A stretch of DNA of 64,000 nt from assembly GCA_023213395.1 (NCBI GenBank), contig CM041465.1, positions 134,733,741-134,797,740 of the forward strand, read 5' to 3'. The stretch is from Cycas panzhihuaensis. Lineage: Eukaryota; Cycadophyta. The translations under genes and the position numbers were made by a program. Of the stretch, positions 45,240 through 55,749 are shown one piece after another; position 1 is the stretch's first letter; each line of letters begins with the position of its first letter. The notes below the pieces were generated by a model. The model did not search any database. It was not told the origin of the DNA and saw only the letters and a list, made by a program, of their open reading frames with translations.

Positions 45240-46122
45240 CTAAGGATTGACAAGACTGACACAAACTGGACATAAGACTTGACTTGAAGAGTTGTTTGAA
45301 TTTGCAATGCCCAAGTTTTGGAACTTTTCTGAGGATGATGTCATAAGCTTTGTCTTCAATAAAAATGTTGCAAATCTGTATGCTGTGTCTGTTATGTCGC
45401 CTCCTATTTCCTGTTTGATGATTCTTCCTGTGTATTCCAAGTGTAGGTGTGGTCTTCGTAGATTAAATATGATTACATGTGATTTCAACTCCATGAAGAG
45501 AGTAGACTCCTTGTCTGTCTCCAAGTCTGCCAGGACAATTAACTTGTCAAGCCAATGATCACTTCCTTGAAAGAAAAGGGGCAACAATGATCCCTTTTCT
45601 AACTTCACCTGTTCAGATACATGTCCAGAACTAACAAGATGCCTTGTTCTCTCCATATTTTCCAAAAAATTCTTTGTATCAAATATGATGCAGATTTCCA
45701 TAATGACTACATATATATGTTTTCCGATTATGGCTACACAAAGATGAAGCATCACTTTGACATGATTGAATCTCATGGTTAAGTAACCTACCCAAAACAC
45801 AGTGATTTTGATGAACAAGATTTTGATCGAATGAAATTCCAATTATGTTCTTTCTCCATTTGAATGAATCTTCTAAGGTCATTGTAGGGTATGCCAACAT
45901 TATTTGGATTCTTTCGAAAAGAAGAACTGAAAATGTTATCGAATTAAATGTGATCATAGAGAGTCTCATGTATGTGCAAATAATTGTATGTCTTGACATC
46001 ATTTGAACCCTGACAGCACATCTATCACCACACATCAAGATAATGTTGCCCATATTTTCTACCAAGATACTTGTCTCCATGGTGTACCACCTATAAAAGT
46101 TGATTACTTTCGAATCTTTCAA
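45240..46122 (-). pseudogene. Degraded coding remnant in RLX-M, possibly copia RNase H
   Basis: Two minus frames (147 and 200 codons) overlap without clear domains. Weak resemblance to copia RNase H: GGTPWRQVSW...KIWATLS near 46040-46090 recalls G-x-P-I-S-W-x-S-K-K-Q-A-T-V-x-L-S, and an alternative frame near 45280-45350 recalls the terminal A-D-I-F-T-K-x-L region. Its place next to the polypurine tract agrees. I am not sure of this assignment. Confidence 0.35.
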
Positions 46123-46332
46123 CTTCCATTCCAGATGCAGAGTTTCCTATTAATTTGATGAGGCTCAAAGTATTTGGTGAAATCATGTCTTTGGATTCTA
46201 AATAATGTTCATCTGTCTCATTTTCATAAATGGGTTCATGTAATTCTTTATCTCCTTTATGAGTGACAAATGAATCTATATGAGAATTGGTCTAACCTGA
46301 ATCAACTTGATTTTTCCTTTTCGCTTGCCACT

Positions 46333-46780
46333 TCAGCTTTTTCTGGTTCTTTGTCTTCCTGATAGTCTTCTACACCTCTTCAAGACCCTTTTCATACACT
46401 CCCTCAATAAGTTCCACGCCTCTTTAGCTGAGTCAGTGTTCTTAAGTGTATGGATAAGAAAATGGTATGAAGGAGGGAGGTTATCTTTGTCGAAAGTTGC
46501 AAGCATCACATCAATAGCTATTCTGTTGTTTCTTCTAAAATTTTCCTCCCCTTCTTCATTAATCTCTGAAGTACCATCACGAACAGTTCTCCATAACCCT
46601 TTAATCCTAAAGATGCATTTCATTTTAATTTTTCAAATTAAAAAATTAACTTCAACATATTTAGGCAAGACTATGTTGGTATATGTTACCCAAAACTCAT
46701 TTTTCTCTGCTACAAAGGTAATGAAATCACTTAACTCCATGATGCATAAATGTACTAATTCATATCTCCCTTTTTGACTT
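46333..46780 (-). pseudogene. RLX-M gag remnant (UBN2-like)
   Basis: The minus reading KIKMKCIFRIKGLWRTVRDG, then NNRIAIDVMLATFDKDNLPP and DSAKEAWNLLRE fits the start of copia gag (S-x-K-M-K-x-L-L-x-x-x-x-L-W-x-x-V ... A-K-E-A-W-x-x-L). The upstream part to 46780 (MELSDFITFVAEKNEFWVTY) is in frame up to one stop. No knuckle, protease or integrase follows. Confidence 0.6.
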
Positions 46781-47475
46781 GAAATAAGCCTGTTAAACAA
46801 CAGAAAAATACCTCAAATTTTGTGCTAGAAAGTTCACCTCTGAGATACGAATCCAACGCCTCTCACCGCTTTGAAAAAGGATATCTGAATGAGGAAATGT
46901 AAGACAAAATGTCTAAATACCCCTTTAAGAGGTTACTTCAAATAAATAGGCTCCTTTGACATGATGGCTGTTAGTCATAATACAACTTTATATGACCATG
47001 ATCTTAATACCACGATGACTAGCGAACCCCAATCAATATTTCAAACTAACTTAGTTTAAATTAAGCCTTTTAAAGAAAAAAAATGCACCTTCACGTCCAC
47101 AGATCAAAATGTTTCGTTCACAAACCCTAAGCTTGATTGTGTTGTGTGTATGTGGCGGTGGGACTTCCCGCGTTCTCCTCGGCTTGACTTCACAGATCTG
47201 CAGAAAAAATCAAATTAATCCTTGCATTTCCTTCTAATCTTGCTTTTCTCCACTCCAAATAGCAGATCGTTCAGCATCAATGTAGATGGCGAATTATCTG
47301 ACGAATCAGATCCTCCATATAAACCCTACAATCCGAGCTCAAGTCCCCATAAACGTTTAGACAAACCTAAGAATGCCCCGTAGGGTTTCGTGAGCCAAAA
47401 TTTTCACCCTTCGGTTTTGATAGATTCGATAGGAAATGGACGGGGGCTAGAGTGCCTTGCTGCTAGCGCCATGAC
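46781..47475. other. RLX-M captured or leader DNA, unassigned
   Basis: No domain recognised. GC content is locally higher (47140-47460) than in the surrounding elements. Minus strand around 47199-47215 reads TTTTTTCTGCAG, an intron-acceptor-like sequence. Confidence 0.4.
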
Positions 47476-47722
47476 AACGTGAAGTACTGGAGGATAGTAT
47501 AGAGTCAGTGTATAACTATGAGATGATAGAGCTTAGGAGAGTAGAAATGGCATGTACGAGTGGGTCGTGAAGCCGAGGACTGTGAAATACCAGTTTGAAA
47601 CTGACCGTCGGGTCCCCAAATTAGGGCTAATGCTCGTAGGATGGGGTGGAAAGAACGATTCCACTCAGACTGCTGTAGTTATCGCAAATCAGGAAGGAAT
47701 CTCGTGGGTGACTAAAGAAAGT
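47476..47722 (+). pseudogene. Captured N-terminal fragment of myo-inositol-1-phosphate synthase (MIPS/INO1)
   Basis: The plus frame from 47552 reads [40 protein letters not shown], then [13 protein letters not shown]. Plant MIPS has the same run with its NAD-binding G-W-G-G-N-N-G-S-T-L-T-A-G. Upstream, NVKY and [15 protein letters not shown] (47476-47545) continue the match with small frameshifts, so about residues 10-75 of a protein of roughly 510 are present. MIPS converts glucose-6-phosphate to inositol-1-phosphate. This piece lacks most of the enzyme and has changed NAD-loop residues, so it cannot work. It is antisense to the element. Confidence 0.85.
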
Positions 47723-47733
47723 ACAACGGGCGA

Positions 47734-47853
47734 ATTATCTACAACATTGCTCTTTGAAATTCCCTTTGACAAGGAAGTCTGCAGAGCAGTTAGATTCATC
47801 CCATCGTCGTTTCCAAGGTGATTGTAACTCACAATGGAGGTTGGCTTGATATC
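47734..47853 (-). pseudogene. Captured internal fragment of MIPS, inverted relative to the N-terminal piece
   Basis: The minus frame reads [20 protein letters not shown], then [19 protein letters not shown]. This matches the highly conserved plant MIPS segment (about residues 340-385) containing [20 protein letters not shown]. It starts about 11 bases from the end of the N-terminal fragment and runs in the opposite direction. Homology stops after V-V-D. Confidence 0.87.
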
Positions 47854-48770
47854 GGAAATTGTAGTCATTTCGTACACAGGGTCTCTTGCAAATTGGGCGT
47901 CACTAGTATCTTTCATACTACAGGCACTTCTCCCAACTCTGGATTACCGTGGATGTGTCTTCAAGCGTGATTAGAGATGAGTTGTTTTCTCGGGTCAGCT
48001 CTGTTTGGCTAGTTAGGACGGTTGGCTTCCATGCGTGGCTTTCTTTTTATCTATGAGTAGGGCATGATCCACTACCAGGGTTTCAATCTCCAAACTCTGT
48101 CCTAACCATGTCTATGTCTTCACTTCCAGTCATGACTCTTTCTTCTCCTGACAGGGACTTCCTTTTGAAACATTGAATTCGTCTTCAACGAAACCGCACA
48201 GATTTCTTTTTTTTTGGAATGCTCCTCAAGAGGCCATACACAACATATCGTACGACACTCTTCCTTCACAATCTTTTTCTTGGGCCGCGGCTCTCCAAAG
48301 ACTTGGATAATCTGGCTTCACTATGACTTCTGTCAATGGTTGGCTAGGGTTTCAGCCTACGAGCCTCCTTTATTCTCAACAGACCACTATTCCACTGCAA
48401 ACAAGGCAGATTTGGCAACAAACTTCCTATCTAGGGTATAGACCCTTATATTGAACTATCAGAGATTCTTTCTTCATTCAACAAACCCTAACCGGTACCA
48501 AACCTTCACAAGATTCAATGACTAACAAGTCACCCTTGATTTCAATTTTATCAATCAAAAACTTCATAAAACAAAGAAACAGAGTTACCTAGAAAAAAAA
48601 TCCTGTTTTGTATCAACACATGGCACACTTCGAATCAATAATGGCTTTGAAACTTCTCTTCCAATTCGATCTCCAATCTGGCAATGACTTGACAGAGTTA
48701 CCTCCTTGCTTGAACACTTTGTTCTTCATTGGACTTCTCCTCTCTCAATCTTCTTCTAGTAGGATGGCCT
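47854..48770. other. RLX-M captured or leader DNA, unassigned
   Basis: No domain recognised. The minus frame upstream of the MIPS piece ([17 protein letters not shown]) does not continue MIPS. A 75-codon plus frame at 48214-48441 has no known match to me. Mixed origin is likely. Confidence 0.4.
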
Positions 48771-48782
48771 ACTTTGATACCA
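48771..48782 (-). promoter_or_regulatory. RLX-M primer binding site
   Basis: Minus strand TGGTATCAAAGT flush with the LTR end TCTAACA; tRNA-Met type. Confidence 0.85.
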
Positions 48783-49186
48783 TGTTAGATTTTAACATGA
48801 AAGGCATTCAACTCCAATCATAATCAACAAGATCAATAGGCAGACTATAACTTGTATTAACTCAACATAAGCAGATTACATCAGACACTAATGCACCATA
48901 GACTCAACATGAGTCCCAATGATGACTTGCTTACATACTCTACCTCAACCACCTTTTTATACAACATAGGTGGGAGACCATACAAGACATGTGACACATG
49001 TGGGACAAATACCTCTAACTTAACCAATGACATTTCACCAACCTATTAACTAATGACCTTTTGACTTCCCACATAACATTATTATAATGTATGACCCTTA
49101 GACCCTAATACTTAGGACTATAATTCTATTGACTCTAAGACACACTTTACATAGAACACATATACATTAAACATTATATTCTAACA
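48783..49186 (-). repeat. RLX-M 5' LTR (404 bp)
   Basis: Plus strand starts TGTTAGATTTTAACATG and ends ATATTCTAACA, followed by GAGGG. Confidence 0.93.
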
Positions 49187-49958
49187 GAGGGTTGAGGTAG
49201 AATCTAAAGACAAGGAGGCCTTAGAGGTCAATGATTTGTGCTGATGGGTGTCTTCTTTGGGGTCATAAACGCAGATTGACAAGGATTTGTTCCTAGTGTA
49301 CATTGGTTCGCCTTACCAAGACGTGGGTATGTTCTCAAAGATGCCTTTGTATGATCCCACAATAGTACAAGAGTCGAGATAAGTGTAGTCTAACAACAAG
49401 TGGTTGCTTGGTTGTATCTTAATTCCTCATGCACAAGATACTGTGTTGCCTTCGGTCCTATGGATTTTCGTGGGGATATTGGTCTTTTGTTATTCTTAGT
49501 TGACAATGGCTGGATGGTGCATGAATATTTGTAGATCTATTCTTTTGGCAAAAGGGTGGGAATGATCAATTAAAGAGTTGTTTTCTAGTTGATATAATAC
49601 TCCATTAAAAAAAATACTTTATGGCATTCATGAGAATTTGATTGATATTGATTTTATTCTAGGACTTGTGTACTATTGCATTATCATACATCATTTTATA
49701 CACATTATGCCGATAAGCAGGCACATATTAAGCCATGTGAATGCAAACCAAATCTTTATTTCTCATAAAGGGCCTTGCATTTGGTCCTCTCACAACCAGC
49801 TGTAGGCTGGACAATACAATCGACTATGTACAAGCTGTGGCTCAAGCTGTTACAATAGAGAATACAACCTTATGACTTAGTCGTATAATGTTTGCAATTT
49901 GGTCATGCTCCAAGTCGCACTTGGTTGCACTTTAGGTTGTACTTGGTCATACCTGGTT
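49187..49958. other. Unassigned, probably 5' part of RLG-N2
   Basis: It directly continues the sequence interrupted by RLX-M. No coding match and no clear LTR start (TGTTGACTT) or primer site were found. The part from 49650 on is AT-rich and LTR-like. It is cut at 49958 by RLG-C2. Confidence 0.35.
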
Positions 49959-50301
49959 TGATGAGTATTTGTGTGTATTTATGTATAGTCTTAGTCTTAT
50001 ATTCACAATACTCTTTAAGTATCATTTTAAAGGTACTTAAGGAACCTAATTAGCAATTAGGTACACAGGTGATATATGTCCTGCATGGAACACATATGTG
50101 TCCTACATACCAAACCAACTTGAGTTTGTATAAATATGTAAATTATTCTTGAAGGAAATCAATGAAGAGAGAAGTTATTCCTTCCTCCCATTCCTGTTCC
50201 CTGATTCAGGTCCCAAATTTTTGTGTATACACAAGGCTTGAAGGTATTTTTCCAGATAGAATTACATGCAGAGCAAGTAAGAAAATACTACAGGCATATC
50301 A
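49959..50301 (+). repeat. RLG-C2 5' LTR (343 bp)
   Basis: Starts TGATGAGTATTTG and ends GGCATATCA; homologous to the reverse complement of 10081-10415 (shared ACTTGAGTTTGTATAAA, the TATA region at 50121-50137). Confidence 0.82.
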
Positions 50302-50303
50302 TT

Positions 50304-50316
50304 TTAGTATCAGAGC
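50304..50316 (+). promoter_or_regulatory. RLG-C2 primer binding site
   Basis: TTAGTATCAGAGC, a decayed tRNA-Met-type site two bases after the LTR. Confidence 0.75.
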
Positions 50317-50789
50317 AAGGTCAATAGCCTAAGAAGATTAAATTTCTCAAGATTTCAAGGTCTGCAAAGGTGTACGAACATCCAAATGACCATTGTACGG
50401 AAATGTACAGGCCAAAAAAAGTGATCAGAATTTGATGAAAATTTACTACAAGGTGCACAAATTGTACGAACATCAATCTGTCCCAAAGGAGCATTGCCAA
50501 ATTCGCACTTGAATATCTAGAAAACGAGGAAAAAGGAGGGCATGGGTTTGAAGTTTCGCTTACAAATTTCTCTCCAAAGACTTAGGCAAATTCTTTGAAA
50601 CTGGTCTTAATCTCTTCATTATGATCAGATCTTTCTTTTAAATACAAGTTTGTTGCATTTAATTTCCTTTTTTTTTTCATAAAATGAGCAAAAAATACTT
50701 TCAAATCCTAGTCGCCCAAATATCTTCTGAAGCGAATTTCTTGAAAACCAGACCTTCGATCGAAAAACTGACTACAGATCTGGATAGGC
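50317..50789 (+). other. RLG-C2 leader, first part
   Basis: Non-coding. GTACGAACATCC...CATTGTACGG at 50373-50402 resembles the RLC-E1 leader site; another at 50467-50480. Confidence 0.65.
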
Positions 50790-51009
50790 TGTTGAGATAT
50801 AATGTTTTATCTAGGATAGAAAGGGGGGTCATGTTAGACCCACCCATAAATGTACTCATGAGATCATGCCACTTGGTAGAATCTGAGTGATCGGTTACAT
50901 TAGTAGGTTGTAACCATCACATAACTCCTGTGTATTTAAGCAAATTGAATCTCAATAGAATCATGTACATTTCTTTCCTCTGTCAACTTTTTGCTCTAGT
51001 TTTTCAACA
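50790..51009 (+). repeat. RLC-F 5' LTR (220 bp)
   Basis: Starts TGTTGAGATATAATG and ends TTTTTCAACA. TGTGTATTTAAGC near 50929-50941 is a likely TATA region. Confidence 0.95.
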
Positions 51010-51021
51010 TGGTATCAGAGC
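51010..51021 (+). promoter_or_regulatory. RLC-F primer binding site
   Basis: Perfect TGGTATCAGAGC flush with the LTR. Confidence 0.92.
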
Positions 51022-51675
51022 AGGCCCGTTTAATCTGATCCCTCTTCTTCTGGTGAATTCCTTACACAAATCATCTCGATCAAGAGTGCAAAAGAAGATA
51101 AAAGCGATGAAGCAGTCCTTTGAAAGTTAAAGATCACAGTTTCTTGATTATGCAGAACTGCGGACACATGCGGAATTGTCTGGACGACAAAATTTCAAAG
51201 TACTCGGATCGAGCGAAATTTTGTGGGGAGGTAGATCAAGACGCCGAGCATACTTTTCTTACGGGCGAGTCCGTGCGAGGTCGTTTTGCGAGCCAAAAAG
51301 CCCTGAACCGATCCAGCGCATTTTCAAGAGATTTTCTCGGAAATCTCATCGATTTACCTTGTAAATCAGGTAAAATCTATCCCAAATCTTCTGTAGTAAT
51401 AGTACTTCAAGTTTGCAACTCGATTCGAAGGATTTAATTTAGTAATTTTTCAGATTTTCTCTCAAATCGAAATTTGCCCTAGCCGCGTTTTCCATTCAAA
51501 CCCATTTCTCTCGTTTGAGAAAGAATTTTGAGAATCCGTCTTCAGATCCCGAACGGCGCCTGAGATACCTACATTTTGAGGTGCATTTCATTTTTGGTCG
51601 TACAACTAGGGTTTTGTACGGAATTCAGACAATCTGTTGTCTGACAGCCTCTAGAACATGTTTTGACCTAAAAAA
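51022..51675 (+). other. RLC-F leader
   Basis: Non-coding, GC-richer than neighbouring leaders. GTCGTACAACTAGGGTTTTG followed by TACGG at 51597-51621 is a GTACGG-type site. A 105-codon frame at 51120-51437 shows no domain. Confidence 0.55.
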
Positions 51676-52600
51676 ATGTCTTCCTCTCTCATCACTGTCG
51701 AACCAGGAAAAATTGGTGGTTCAAATTACCATGTGTGGAAAATTAAAATGGAAACCATTCTGAGAATGAAAAATGCCTGGGAAATCACTAAAGGGACAGA
51801 GAAACGTCCACCCACTGGTGATGATAAGTTGGGAAGTTGGATCGAAAGGAACATCATGGGTAGTCTCATTTTAAAAATGTCTAATTCAGATTCTGTTCTC
51901 ATTTATGTCGAAAAACTGAATGAGGCTTTTGAAATCTGGAAATGTCTGGAGAATTTATACGGGCAAAAGAACAAGGCGAGAATAATTGCACTCAAAGAGG
52001 AGCTGTATAAACTTCACATGAAGGAAAATGAAGAAGTAGAAGATTTCATGCATAAAATCATCACTGTGAGAAATAATCTCGAGTGCTGGAGGCATAATAT
52101 CCGAACAAGACCTTGTAGAAATTGTAACGGCAAGACTACCAAAGTCATTTGATACAATTGTCAACACCATCACTGATAGTGATAGACAAATTAACACTTG
52201 ATGAATTGACAGGTCTGCTGCTGAGATAGAAACAAAGAAACAAAAGATACGAAAACACGACAGAATTGGAGGATGCATTTGCATCGGTGAATCTCGGGCC
52301 AAGAGGAAGACAACAATTTCGAGGACCAAACAGAATGGCAGATTCCAGAGGACGAGGACGCTGGTCAAACTCCAGAGGGCGAGGACGCAGCAGAGAAAAT
52401 AGAATATGTTACAAGCCAGGATGAATGGACATTTCGCTAGTAATTGCAGAATCTTCGACATATGCTGCTACTGCGGACAAAGTGGACACTACCCATATCA
52501 GTGTCCACAAAGAAGAAGTGAAATTTATAAAGGAAAACGACCTATTGGTGGATACAAAGAAAGAAAAGGAAGAAGAAGAAGAAGAGGAAACGGCCTTCAT
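51676..52600 (+). pseudogene. RLC-F gag
   Basis: Starts at ATG 51676 (MSSSLITVEPGKIGGSNYHV) with the UBN2-type N-terminus W-K-I-K-M-E-T-I-L-R-M. It is open to 52152, then shifts. Two zinc knuckles follow: a first one with an in-frame stop (C-Y-K-P-G-stop-M-N-G-H-F-A-S-N-C, 52407-52448) and CYCGQSGHYPYQC (52468-52506). A Glu-rich stretch leads into the protease. Confidence 0.88.
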
Positions 52601-52605
52601 CACGG

Positions 52606-53280
52606 TTGGTTACAGGAATGAAAGACAAAGACATATGGTACATAGACTCAGGAGCTTCTAAACACATGACAAGTCGGGAAGAATGGTTTCAAACCATGAA
52701 TCCATACGATATGGACAAATCAGTGGAGTTGGGTGACAAGTATTCCCTTAACATAAAAGGGATTGGAACCATTTCAGAAACACGAATGGAAATGAAAGAA
52801 AAATTGGAAATGTTCTGTTTGTACGGATCTGAAGATGAATCTTCTCTGCTTTCTCAACTAAGCAAAGGGGTTGAGAACCATTTTGATGAAGAAGGGAATT
52901 GCCACATTTTGGACATGAAAAAAGATGGGAAGATTGTTGGAAAAGGGGTCAGATGCAATGACCTTTACAAACTTCTGTCAAACCCTGTACTTCCTTACTT
53001 GGAAGAAAAAGCTTGTATCTTGCTCTTAAATCTAATAATAAAGTATGGCATTTAAGGTATGGACATCTCTCAATTGACACACTTAAAGATGGAAAAGTCA
53101 GAAATAGTAAATGGTTTGCCTAATATTTCTTCAGATACATTTGTTTGTAAAGGTTGTCAACTTGGGAAACAAGATAGACTTCCTTTTATGGAAAGCACTT
53201 GGAAATCTCGGTCAAATTAGAATTGATACACAGACATCTGTGGCCCAATTTCACCTCTGTCAATTAATGGATGCAGATAT
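52606..53280 (+). pseudogene. RLC-F protease and GAG-pre-integrase
   Basis: The protease site DIWYIDSGASKHMTSREEW is intact at about 52627-52683. It is followed by VELGDKYSLNIKGIGTI and the block CHILDMKKDGKIVGKGVRCN. GAG-pre-integrase (LRYGHLSIDTLK, CKGCQLGKQDRLPF) is frameshifted around 53050-53220. Confidence 0.87.
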
Positions 53281-54317
53281 TTCTTAACCTTCATTGATGA
53301 CTTCACTCGAAAGGTATGGGTATATTTTTTACATAATAAGTCAGAAGTCTTTGAAACATTTAAAGAATTTAAGGCGTGGTTGAGTTGGAATCAGAATGAA
53401 AATCAAATGCATCAGTCGATGGAGGAGGAGAATATTTGTCAAACGAGTTTCTAAATTATTGCAAGTACAGAGGAATTCGTAGACAAGTTACAACTCCTTA
53501 TACTCCTCAATCAAATGGAGTAGCTGAGAGAAAGAATAGAACTTTGATGGAAATGGCTCGAAGCATGATGTATGGAACAAAAATATCCAAGACATATTGG
53601 GCAGAAGCAGTCAGCACAGCATGCTATTTGATAAATAGAAGTCCAACCAGAACATTGAAGAAGATCATTCCAGAAGAAGCTTGGACAGGACAGAAACCTG
53701 ATGTAAGTCTTCTCAAAGTATTTGGTAGTCAAGCATTTGTGCATATTCCTGATAAAAGAAGATCCAAATTAGATGCAAAAAGCATAGAATGTGTCTTGAT
53801 AGGATACAGTAAAAACTCAAAGGCATATAAGTGCATAGATCCAAAAACAAATAGAATCTATGTAAGTAGAGATGTCATCTTTAATGAAGATAGTTCAGAT
53901 GAATCTTCACAAATTAATGTAATAGAAAATGAAAAGGAACAAGAAACTGCCAAACACAGAGTAATGCAAGAAGATGAGGAAGAAAATCAGTCAGAAATTA
54001 CTTCAGAAGATCAAGAAACTGAAAAAGGAAATGATCCAGAAATCACTTCCGAAGAAGGACAAGCTGATTCATTGTCACCAATCAGTCAGGGAGACACCAT
54101 TGAAAAGGAAGGTCCACAGAAACAAAAAAAATTGCCAAAATGGTATATCAAAATAAGTGAAGAAGGAAATATATTAGAACAGAAAACGCGAGGGCAAAGG
54201 CCAAAAGCTCTTCTGAGCAAGGTTGAACCACAGAATTTTGAAGAAGCAAAAGATCATTTAGAATGGAGAGAAGCAATGGACAATGAAATAAATTCAATCA
54301 AGAAGAATCAAACATGA
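53281..54317 (+). pseudogene. RLC-F integrase, C-terminal 293 codons open
   Basis: The core begins [20 protein letters not shown] and has small lesions near 53370-53430. From 53436 the frame is open: TPYTPQSNGVAERKNRTLME with the catalytic Glu, YWAEAVSTACYLINRSPTRT, SKAYKCIDPKTNRIYVSRDV, an acidic linker, then KKLPKWYIKISEEGNILEQK leading into RT. Confidence 0.9.
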
Positions 54318-54980
54318 GAATTAGTGGAACTACACGCTAATAAATCCACCGTGAGCGCAAATGGGTCTACAAAACAAAGAGAGGAGTCGATGGTAAAATT
54401 GATAAAGAGAAAGCAAGGTTAGTTGCAAAGGGATACACCCAAAGTGGGGGAATAGATTTTGATGAGACTTTCTCCAAAGAGCAAAGATGAACACAAGAAG
54501 GATGAATAGCCTTGGTCACGCCCAAGGTTGGGGAATCTCTCAGATGGATGTAAAGAGTGCATTCCTAAACAAAGGAACTAGAAGAAGAGGTTTATATGCA
54601 ACAACCAGGATGGATATGCGAGAATAGGAAAAGAAAATCTAGTGCGCAAATTGAAAAAGGCTTTGTATGGTCTAAAACAAGCACCGCGTGCTCGTATGCA
54701 AAACTAGATCACTTTCTTGAAGAAAATAAGTTTATTCGGTAACGCAGACTCGGTCAGTACATAAGGGAAACAAACAACAAGATAACAATAATTGTTGTTT
54801 ATGTGGATGATATGCTTCTTCGGGAATGATGTAGAAGGAATCAAGTGGATCAAAAGTCAACTTCAGCGAAATTTGAAATGATGATTTGGGTTCACTAAAT
54901 TATTACTTGGGACTGGAGATAGGTCAACACCAAAACTACATAACTTTGTCCCAAAGCAACTACATCAAAAATCTGCTTGT
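54318..54980 (+). pseudogene. RLC-F reverse transcriptase, heavily frameshifted
   Basis: Homology blocks lie in changing frames: RLVAKGYTQSGGIDFDETFS, QMDVKSAFLN, LVRKLKKALYGLKQAPRA, and the catalytic VVYVDDMLL at about 54797-54825. Several one- or two-base shifts occur within 650 bases, far more than in integrase or RNase H. Confidence 0.85.
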
Positions 54981-55738
54981 TTGATTCCAGATGGAGAATT
55001 GCAATCCATGCACCACCCCCATGGAAACAAATTGCGATCCGACAAAGAGATAGTATGGAAAAGATGCGATGTTACCTGTGCAGTGCAAATGATTGGAAGT
55101 CTGATTTATCTGACAGCTACCAGGCCCGACATATCCTACTTAGTAGGACTAATATCAAGATATATGCAGAATCCAAAGCTGAGACACTGGCAAGCCGCAA
55201 AAAGAATTCTGAGATATCTCAAAGGAACAACATATCTCAAATTAGTATATTCAAGGGGGCATCCAATCAAAATAACAGGGTATTGCGATTCAGACTGGGC
55301 AGGCGACAAAGAACAAAGGAAATCCACAAGTGGATATTGTTTCTTCTTAGGAACTTCAGCAATCTCATGGTGCAGTAAGAAATAAGCAACAATGGCTCTC
55401 TCCTCTACAGAAGCAGAATATAAAGCAACCCCATCAACAACCTGTGAAGCCATCTGGTTAAGACAACTCTTGCTTGATTTGAATCAACAGCAGAAAGAAG
55501 CAACTTCTCTAAAGTGTGACAACCAAAGTGCCATCAAGCTAACCAAAAATCCAATTCTGCATGCAAGAACAAAACAGATTGAAGTTCATCATCACTTTAT
55601 AAGAGAAAAAGTGTAGAACAAAGAGATAGACTTAGAATACTGCCCGACATCTGAACAAGTTGCAGATCTTCTGACAAAACCTCTTGGGAGAGAAAGGCTT
55701 ATATTTGAGAGACAAGATTGGACTTTTAGAGATAAAAC
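54981..55738 (+). pseudogene. RLC-F RNase H
   Basis: Reads MIGSLIYLTATRPDISYLVG, HWQAAKRILRYLKGTTYLKL, TGYCDSDWAGDKEQRKSTSG, SAISWCSKK then TAA (55383-55385), ATMALSSTEAEYKA, KCDNQSAIKLTKNPILHART, KQIEVHHHFIREKV then TAG (55614-55616), and VADLLTKPLGRER. The catalytic Asp/Glu positions are kept. It ends next to the polypurine tract ATTAAGAGGGG (55739-55749). Confidence 0.9.
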
Positions 55739-55749
55739 ATTAAGAGGGG

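Larger units (their letters stand above)
44783..49186 (-). mobile_element. RLX-M: non-autonomous copia-like element carrying MIPS fragments, TSD GAGGG
   Basis: Flanked by GAGGG at 44778-44782 and 49187-49191. LTRs 400 and 404 bp with perfect TGTTAGA...TCTAACA ends, a primer site and a polypurine tract. Internal 3.6 kb: about 2 kb of captured non-retroviral DNA in the leader position, a gag remnant and weak RNase H remnants; no RT or integrase. It lies in RLG-N2 between gag and its 5' end. Confidence 0.9.
19223..49958 (-). mobile_element. RLG-N2: RT-less gypsy element of the RLG-N1 family, interrupted
   Basis: It is built of LTR halves 19223-19775 and 41573-42081 (split by RLG-D2), an integrase tail (42120-42541), an unrecognised middle and gag (43441-44420). 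RLX-M then interrupts at 44783-49186. The right limit is not established; 49187-49958 probably belongs to it. The short distance between integrase tail and gag (about 1 kb) leaves no room for RT, RNase H and integrase core. Confidence 0.65.

Noticed and set aside
45240-45842. A novel 200-codon gene in RLX-M
   Set aside because: Position next to the polypurine tract and weak RNase H resemblance make a decayed copia remnant more likely.
47476-47853. A functional MIPS gene
   Set aside because: Only two short segments are present, in opposite orientations, with frameshifts and altered NAD-loop residues.
48771-48782. tRNA genes suggested by tRNA-Met-like sequence at several places
   Set aside because: Only 10-13 bases match, always adjoining LTR ends; these are primer binding sites.
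49650-49958. Right-hand LTR of RLG-N2
   Set aside because: AT-rich and LTR-like, but no TGTTGACTT start, no primer site and no convincing alignment to 19223-19775.
51120-51437. Extra small protein in the RLC-F leader
   Set aside because: No domain, no conservation in other leaders, and several overlapping frames of similar size.
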